A stretch of 9,807 nucleotides of DNA from an uncultured Granulosicoccaceae bacterium (lineage in GTDB: Bacteria; Pseudomonadota; Gammaproteobacteria; CALCKW01). The first letter of the stretch is position 1. Every line of letters begins with the position of its first letter. Under the pieces are notes generated by a model that was not told the DNA's origin, made no database searches, and was given only the letters and a program-made list of their open reading frames with translations. The stretch is from positions 1 through 9,807 of the forward strand of contig CALDHJ010000001.1 in NCBI GenBank assembly GCA_937941555.1, given 5' to 3'. Of the stretch, positions 5,298 to 9,807 are shown in pieces. The translations under genes were made by a program, and so were the position numbers.

Positions 5298-6080
5298 TCA
5301 ATTGGCGGTCGACGGCGTGGCGTCGCCGAACAGCCTGAAGAAATTCGCGCTGGTCTGCTCTGCGAGGGTATCGAGTGAGATTCCGCGCAGATCCGCGATG
5401 TATTGTGCGGTGTGGCGCACGTAGGCCGGTTCGTTGGTTTTGCCCCGAAACGGCACGGGCGCAAGGTAGGGTGCGTCGGTCTCGACCAGTATCCTGTCCA
5501 GCGGAACCCGTTTTGCAGCATCCTGTACGGCCTGTGCGGATTTGAATGTCACGATGCCGGAAAAAGAGACGTAGAAGCCGAGATCCAGCGCCTGTTTGGC
5601 GATATCCCAATCCTCGGCGAAGCAATGCATAACTCCACCGGAGCGTTCTGCGTGGTGCGACTTGAGGGTGTCGATCGTGGGTTGGGCGGCAGCGCGTGTA
5701 TGGATGATCAGCGGCTTGCCACAGGCGGCTGCCGCTTCGATGTGGGTGTGGAAACGGCTGTGTTGCCAGGCCATGTCGCCTTCTACGCGCATGTAGTCGA
5801 GGCCCGTTTCACCGATAGCGACCACTTTGGGGTGGGCTGCGAGAGAGACAAGCGTCTCCACGTCCGGTTGGGCCGCGTCCGGGTAGCAGGGGTGCACACC
5901 CACCGACGCAAACAGGTGAGGGTGTTTATCGGCAATCGCGAGCACGCCGGGAAAGTCCTCGAGCGTCACACTGATACACAGAATGTGGTCGACGCCAGCC
6001 TCTCGCGCGCGGGCCAGGGTGCCATCGAGATCGGTGCTCAAGTCCTCGAAGTCGAGGTGGCAATGGGAATCTACAAGCAT
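5298..6080 (-). CDS. TatD family metal-dependent hydrolase (deoxyribonuclease)
   Basis: This 260-residue TIM-barrel amidohydrolase is of normal family length. All expected metal ligands are visible: H6 and H8 in VDSHCHLD, E91 in GETGLD, H127 in IIHTR, H152 in VMHCFAE and D202 in ETDAPYLAP. The conserved GVHP (61-64) is also present. E. coli TatD and YcfH/YjjV paralogues are 3'-5' exonuclease or DNase-type enzymes with roles in DNA repair; which paralogue this is cannot be settled from sequence, though YcfH-like is my impression. The ATG at 6078-6080 has only a weak GAG upstream. It begins 24 nt after the rep stop, so rep-tatD is probably one transcript. In many gammaproteobacteria tatD-like genes sit near holB/tmk, so this neighbourhood differs. 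Confidence 0.94.
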   Translation of the reverse strand: MLVDSHCHLDFEDLSTDLDGTLARAREAGVDHILCISVTLEDFPGVLAIADKHPHLFASVGVHPCYPDAAQPDVETLVSLAAHPKVVAIGETGLDYMRVEGDMAWQHSRFHTHIEAAAACGKPLIIHTRAAAQPTIDTLKSHHAERSGGVMHCFAEDWDIAKQALDLGFYVSFSGIVTFKSAQAVQDAAKRVPLDRILVETDAPYLAPVPFRGKTNEPAYVRHTAQYIADLRGISLDTLAEQTSANFFRLFGDATPSTAN

Positions 6081-6104
6081 GTCATCGATCTCGATCGGCT
6101 GTCG

Positions 6105-8105
6105 TCAGCGGTTGCGGAGCATGGCGCGCAGGTCTGCCAAAGCCTCTCGGCCCTGCTGCACTGTTTCGGATGAGTTCTCTTCGTCATTCCCGAAGACCGA
6201 GAGCTCAGACTGCGGCAGTTCCGCCAAAAAGCGGCTGGCGGTCGTACGCGAGGTCTCGCCGAATTTCTGGCGCTTTTTGGCACGTGTCAAGGTCAAGCGC
6301 GTTTGCGCGCGCGTGATGCCGACATAGCATAGGCGGCGTTCCTCCTCGACGGTGTCCTCTTCAATACTCGACCGATGGGGCAGGAGTTCTTCTTCAAAGC
6401 CGGCGAGGTAGACGACGGGAAACTCGAGCCCTTTGGACGCATGCAGGGTCATGAGTCGCACGGCATCCCCGGTGTCCTCTTCGTCTTCCAGACGATCCAT
6501 GAGTGACAGGTGTGCGACGGCTTGTTCGAGCGATGCTGAACCTGTCCCGTCTTCCGCAGGGATTCGCTCGATCCAGCCAATCAGCTCTTCGACGTTCTGC
6601 CACCGGCGATCGCCAAGCTCGCGGCGTTCGCTGCTCTCGCGAAGCCACTCGATGAAGTGGAGGTCTTCGAGCATCGCGGGCACCAATTTTCCCGCGTTCT
6701 CGTCGTGCTGACGTTGTGACCAACGCGCATACCATTTCGCGAACCGGCTGACACGCTTGAATGCGGCGGGGCCGAGCGCGGATTCAATGCCGAATTCGAA
6801 ACACGCATCGAGCAGCGCAACCTGACGCTGACGTGCGTAGGTTGCCAGCTTGCGCAAGGTGGCGGGGCCGATGTCGCGCCGTGGTGTATTGACGACCCGC
6901 AGAAACGCCGCGTCGTCGCGGCGATTGACCAGCAGGCGAAGGTAGGCAATGACATCCTTGATTTCAGCGCGATCGAAAAAGCTGGCACCACCTGACACGA
7001 TGTAGGGAATTCGCTTTTCGCGCAGCGCGCGCTCGAAGGCGCGCGATTGAAAATTGCCCCGGTACAGGATGGCGTACTGGCTCCAGGGGCCGCGGTTGCG
7101 AAACTGGTGGGCGTGCAAGTCGGCCGCAACCCAGTCTGCTTCGTCATCGCCTGTGTCGCACTGCATGACCCGTATCGGTTCGCCGCCGTTTTTCTCTGAC
7201 CACAAGGCTTTTTCAAACAGGTGAGGGTTGTGCGCGATGAGGGTGTTTGCCACTTTCAGGATGCGTTGCGTCGAGCGAAAATTCTGTTCGAGCTTGATGA
7301 CCGTCAGGTTGGGGTAGTCCTCGCGCAAGCGCTCGAGGTTTTCCGGTCGTGCCCCACGCCAGGCGTATACCGACTGGTCATCGTCGCCGACGGCCGTCAG
7401 GCGACCCTCAACACCGACAAGTTTTCGAACCAACTCGTACTGTACGGTGTTGGTGTCCTGGTATTCATCCACCAGCAGGTAGCGCACCTTGGCTTGCCAG
7501 CGTTCGAGCCGCTCGGGGTCCTGCAGCAGTTGCACGGGCAGGGTGAGAAGGTCGTCGAAATCGACAGCATTGCAGTGTTGCAGGTGGTCCTGATATAGGC
7601 GGAACAGTTCGGTGAGTTCGGCGTGGGCGAGGCTGCTGTTGTCCGAGCGGATGTCGTCCGGGCCGAGGCCATCGTTTTTCCAACGTGACAGCTGAAAGCG
7701 CGCCTGATTCGGCTCCTGAATGGTCGCGAGCCCGGCGTCGTTCGCCAGTGCCTTGAGCGCGGCGGTGGCGTCGGTTGCATCGAGAATTGTCAAGTTGCGG
7801 TTGAACCCGAGCGCCTGACCCTCTTGCCGCAACAAACCGAGTCCGAGTGTGTGAAACGTCGACACATTGAGCTGTTCCACCGTGGCCGACCCGAGCATCT
7901 TTGTCAGACGCGTTTTCATTTCGGTAGCCGCCTTGTTGGTGAAGGTGACAGCAAAAACGCGTTGCGGCGGGGTTTCGAGTGTCCGAACCAGGTGTGCAAT
8001 CTTGTGGGTGATCACACCAGTCTTGCCACTGCCGGCGCCTGCGAGCACGAGCAGTGGAGACGTGACGTGCTGCACGGCCTGATGTTGTTCGGGGTTGAGC
8101 TTCAT
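6105..8105 (-). CDS. rep: ATP-dependent DNA helicase Rep (UvrD/SF1A)
   Basis: This 666-residue 3'-5' helicase is close in length to E. coli Rep and colinear with it. In order: the start MKLNPEQHQAV with the Q motif, Walker A AGAGSGKT (22-29, K28), motif Ia TFTNKAA (54-60), STFHTLGL (82-89), Walker B VDEYQD (212-217), motif III GDDDQSVYAWRGA (240-252), motif IV LEQNFRS (272-278), motif V LMTLHASKGLEF (551-562) and motif VI EERRLCYVGITRA (588-600). LEFPVVYLAGFEEELLPH matches the Rep rather than the UvrD version of this region. Rep clears proteins ahead of forks and helps restart them. The start at 8103-8105 fits the family; 30 extra upstream codons are open but look non-conserved and end without a ribosome binding site. 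The sequence after 630 is short and acidic. It probably heads a rep-tatD transcript. Confidence 0.96.
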   Translation of the reverse strand: MKLNPEQHQAVQHVTSPLLVLAGAGSGKTGVITHKIAHLVRTLETPPQRVFAVTFTNKAATEMKTRLTKMLGSATVEQLNVSTFHTLGLGLLRQEGQALGFNRNLTILDATDATAALKALANDAGLATIQEPNQARFQLSRWKNDGLGPDDIRSDNSSLAHAELTELFRLYQDHLQHCNAVDFDDLLTLPVQLLQDPERLERWQAKVRYLLVDEYQDTNTVQYELVRKLVGVEGRLTAVGDDDQSVYAWRGARPENLERLREDYPNLTVIKLEQNFRSTQRILKVANTLIAHNPHLFEKALWSEKNGGEPIRVMQCDTGDDEADWVAADLHAHQFRNRGPWSQYAILYRGNFQSRAFERALREKRIPYIVSGGASFFDRAEIKDVIAYLRLLVNRRDDAAFLRVVNTPRRDIGPATLRKLATYARQRQVALLDACFEFGIESALGPAAFKRVSRFAKWYARWSQRQHDENAGKLVPAMLEDLHFIEWLRESSERRELGDRRWQNVEELIGWIERIPAEDGTGSASLEQAVAHLSLMDRLEDEEDTGDAVRLMTLHASKGLEFPVVYLAGFEEELLPHRSSIEEDTVEEERRLCYVGITRAQTRLTLTRAKKRQKFGETSRTTASRFLAELPQSELSVFGNDEENSSETVQQGREALADLRAMLRNR

Positions 8106-8332
8106 GGGTATTTTGGTGTGTGTTGGTCGGCTTGTCGCGCTGTCGGGAGGGTTGGAGAGCCCGATTTGCTGTGGCTGATACAAGGGCATTCGCATCAGGC
8201 GATTGCGGAGCTGGCACGACGCAGACTGGACACCCTCTGTGGGGGACTTGGCGATCGAAGCGGTAGCCTAACGTGCTGCCTACAGGATGTCATCGGCAAA
8301 GCGTTTTTTGCACCTGTTAGACTTTGCGACCC
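8106..8332. other. Divergent rep/ampD intergenic region
   Basis: These 227 nt separate the rep start (-) from the ampD start (+). Part of it is open in the rep frame (to 8195), but homologues I know start at MKLNPEQ, so I treat it as untranslated. I found no convincing -35/-10 pair for either gene; TTGCAC at 8307-8312 lacks a partner before the ampD ATG. No RNA gene or repeat was recognised. Confidence 0.4.
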
Positions 8333-8911
8333 ATGGTGTTATCGAATTCACATTGCCGGATCGTGAACGGAATGCTGTTCGGCGCGCGCGCGTGCCTTTC
8401 TCCGAACGCCAATGCGCGCCCGGAAGGGCGTGAGCCATCGCTTGTTGTTGTGCACGGGATCAGCCTGCCGCCCGGTGAATACGGCGGACCGTGGATTGAC
8501 GATCTGTTTCTGAACCGGCTTGATGCGAATGCGCACCCGTACTTCACCGACATCGCGTCGTTGCACGTGTCCGCCCATGTCTTGATCCGCCGTGACGGCA
8601 CCGCCGTGCAGTATGTGCCCTTTCACCGGCGGGCATGGCACAGCGGTGAGAGCGTGTTTATTGGTGAATGCGGTTGCAATGACTTTTCCATCGGGATCGA
8701 ACTCGAAGGGTGTGACACCGATACCTACACGGCAGGGCAGTATCAACGGCTGGCGGCGCTTTGCCGTGCATTGCAGCGTGAATACCCGGCGATTCGGCGC
8801 GACCGGATTGTGGGACACAGTGACGTATCGCCCGGGCGTAAAACCGATCCCGGCGCCTTCTTCGATTGGTCCCGCCTGATGCGGGAAATGGACTCACAGG
8901 ACATCTCATGA
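8333..8911 (+). CDS. ampD: 1,6-anhydro-N-acetylmuramyl-L-alanine amidase AmpD
   Basis: From ATG 8333 this is a 192-residue cytoplasmic amidase, close to the 183 residues of E. coli AmpD. Conserved blocks run in order: GARACLSPN near the N-terminus, LVVVHGISLPPGEYGGPWID (37-56) with zinc ligand H41, HVSAHVLIRRDG, QYVPFHRRAWHSG, CNDFSIGIELEG (115-126) with the catalytic-region E124, GHSDVSPGRKTDPG (161-174) with zinc ligands H162 and D172 and the conserved K170. It cleaves the stem peptide from anhydro-muropeptides in peptidoglycan recycling, and so controls ampC-type beta-lactamase induction where AmpR exists. The usual Asn after the first zinc His is Gly42 here. TTG 8324, GTG 8363 and ATG 8372 are alternative starts; none has a strong ribosome binding site. 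The last 4 nt overlap the next gene. Confidence 0.94.
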   Translation: MVLSNSHCRIVNGMLFGARACLSPNANARPEGREPSLVVVHGISLPPGEYGGPWIDDLFLNRLDANAHPYFTDIASLHVSAHVLIRRDGTAVQYVPFHRRAWHSGESVFIGECGCNDFSIGIELEGCDTDTYTAGQYQRLAALCRALQREYPAIRRDRIVGHSDVSPGRKTDPGAFFDWSRLMREMDSQDIS

Positions 8912-9684
8912 ATCAACATGCCCCTTTTCTGATGGCTGCTCGGGAGGCGGCCGCTGCTGCTCGTGACGTCATCCTGCGCCACTACGACGCAGGTGTGGCT
9001 GTGGAATTCAAAGGCGATGACTCGCCTGTGACGCGCGCTGATGTGGAAGCGGAGTCGGCTATTGTGAACCTGCTGAAGGACCGATTTCCAGACCATGGGT
9101 TCTACGGCGAGGAACTCGGTCAGCAGGATATTGAATCCGACTACGTCTGGTTGATTGATCCGATCGACGGTACAAAGTCGTTTGTGCGTCGCTGTCCCTT
9201 CTTCTCGACTCAGATTGCACTCATGCACGCTGGCGAGATCATCGTGGGCGTATCCTGCGCGCCGGTGACTGGCGAGGTGTTCCACGCGTCTCGTGGTGGC
9301 GGTGCCTGGAACGGCACAACGCGTCTCGAAGTGCAGACGTCGCAATCGCTTGAACGTGCCGTGTTGTCTACCGGCAACCTGAATACCCTGATTGCGGCGC
9401 CGGAGCGCTGGTCTGCCTTGGGTTCGCTGATGCAGTCGGTGCACCGCCATCGAGGCTACGGTGACTTTCTGCACTACCACCTGTTGGCGCAAGGCAGTGT
9501 TGACCTGATCGTGGAATCCGACGTCAACATCCTCGACATCGCGGCGCTGTCAGTGATCGTCGAGGAAGCTGGCGGCGTGTTTACGGACCTCGAGGGAGGT
9601 GCACTGTCCCTCGAGACGACGTCGGTTCTGGCTGCGGGGGCCCCATCCCTGTATCAGCATGTCAAGCAGACGTTGCGGTCTTAG
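8908..9684 (+). CDS. Inositol monophosphatase family phosphatase (HisN-like)
   Basis: This 258-residue metal-dependent sugar-phosphatase-fold enzyme has the family ligands: VTRAD (41-45, D45), GEELG (67-71, E68), DPIDGTKSF (84-92, D84, D87, T89) and the distal NILDIAAL (207-214, D210). The segment from PVTGEVF through RGYGDFLHYHLLAQGSVDLIVES resembles histidinol-phosphatase-type members more than classical inositol monophosphatase, but CysQ (3'-phosphoadenosine 5'-phosphatase) and SuhB-like roles cannot be excluded. There is no histidine operon context. The start at 8908 was chosen because AGGA (8898-8901) lies 6 nt upstream and ATGA overlaps the ampD stop, so translation is likely coupled. 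An earlier in-frame ATG at 8866 lies inside ampD and is unlikely. Confidence 0.9.
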   Translation: MNQHAPFLMAAREAAAAARDVILRHYDAGVAVEFKGDDSPVTRADVEAESAIVNLLKDRFPDHGFYGEELGQQDIESDYVWLIDPIDGTKSFVRRCPFFSTQIALMHAGEIIVGVSCAPVTGEVFHASRGGGAWNGTTRLEVQTSQSLERAVLSTGNLNTLIAAPERWSALGSLMQSVHRHRGYGDFLHYHLLAQGSVDLIVESDVNILDIAALSVIVEEAGGVFTDLEGGALSLETTSVLAAGAPSLYQHVKQTLRS

Positions 9685-9685
9685 G

Positions 9686-9807
9686 GCGAACGCGGTTTGT
9701 CGTTATTTTATTGGGGGGGGAGGGGGTTGAATGGCGCCCGTTCGGCGCTTAGACGTGGCCTTCGCTTCGTCCGGCTTCGTGCCATGTTCCGCTTGGGCGG
9801 GGTTCGC
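9686..9807. repeat. G-run, structured intergenic tail reaching the window edge
   Basis: After the last gene the sequence changes character: eight G (9713-9720), A, five G (9722-9726), then a GCGCC/GGCGC hairpin (9734-9738 with 9744-9748) and two CGCTTCG/GGCTTCG-like repeats near 9764-9779. GCGAACGCGG (9686-9695) and CGGGGTTCGC (9798-9807) are imperfect inverted repeats (8 of 10 matching). The minus strand is open from the edge to TAA at 9705-9703, giving a Lys/Asp/Glu-containing stretch that ends in a run of prolines, so the 3' end of a minus-strand gene is possible. I cannot tell an intergenic repeat element from a gene end. Confidence 0.35.
9687..9712 (+). terminator. Weak terminator-like hairpin after the IMPase-family gene
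   Basis: CGAAC (9687-9691) and GTTTG (9695-9699), with one G-T wobble and a 3-nt loop, are followed by an AT-rich run TCGTTATTTTATT. The stem is short, so this is only a candidate. Confidence 0.3.

Noticed and set aside
5403..6173. 256-codon plus-strand open frame opposite tatD
   Set aside because: TatD on the minus strand has every metal ligand; the opposite frame has no family features.
8106..8195. N-terminal extension of Rep by 30 codons from an ATG at 8195
   Set aside because: Rep proteins start at the MKLNP-type sequence, the extra residues look unstructured, and no ribosome binding site supports the upstream start.
8743..9492. 249-codon minus-strand open frame opposite ampD and the phosphatase gene
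   Set aside because: It crosses two well-supported plus-strand genes and its product is not protein-like.
9713..9726. Canonical four-tract G-quadruplex
   Set aside because: G8-A-G5 supplies three separate G3 tracts plus GG with single-base loops; a fourth G3 tract would have to come from about 70 nt away, so only a non-standard quadruplex is possible.
1..9807. CRISPR array, tRNA, rRNA, insertion sequence or phage genes
   Set aside because: No regularly spaced repeats, cloverleaf-like segments, transposase motifs or phage structural genes were seen on either strand.

Overview
The window looks like ordinary chromosomal sequence from a high-GC gammaproteobacterium. The evidence is a full Rep-type helicase (rather than only PcrA/UvrD), a cytoplasmic AmpD, a HlyU-family protein, a DUF1289 protein and a TatD hydrolase. 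No plasmid, phage, CRISPR, tRNA or rRNA feature was seen. Genes are tightly packed on both strands, with 4-12 nt overlaps and no gene-free stretch over 300 bases.

Layout from left to right. (1) The 3' end of a CopD-like membrane protein (+) converges on a minus-strand pair: a HAD-fold protein, then a small DUF1289 protein. (2) An AT-rich divergent promoter region (about 1285-1470) separates that pair from a spermidine-synthase-like methyltransferase (+). (3) The methyltransferase converges on a minus-strand alkB-hlyU-like pair. (4) Divergent from alkB is a LOG-family gene, coupled through TGATG to a HAD-IIA phosphatase (+). The phosphatase overlaps tail to tail with an LEA-type lipoprotein gene (-). 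(5) The minus-strand series runs rep -> tatD -> LEA lipoprotein; the lipoprotein also has its own strong TATAAT box. (6) Divergent from rep, ampD (+) overlaps by ATGA with an inositol-monophosphatase-family gene. After it comes a structured G-rich tail to the window edge.

The content is mostly housekeeping: DNA replication and repair (Rep, AlkB, TatD), cell-wall recycling (AmpD), nucleotide or phosphate metabolism (LOG, HAD-IIA, IMPase family) and envelope (lipoprotein, CopD-like protein). I do not see a convincing new multi-gene defence or biosynthetic system. The best leads are a HAD protein that has lost two catalytic residues, a promoter placed so that the lipoprotein mRNA would be leaderless, a promoter/inverted-repeat/upstream-ORF arrangement ahead of the methyltransferase, the coupled LOG-phosphatase pair, the alkB-hlyU pair, and the G-run element at the right edge.
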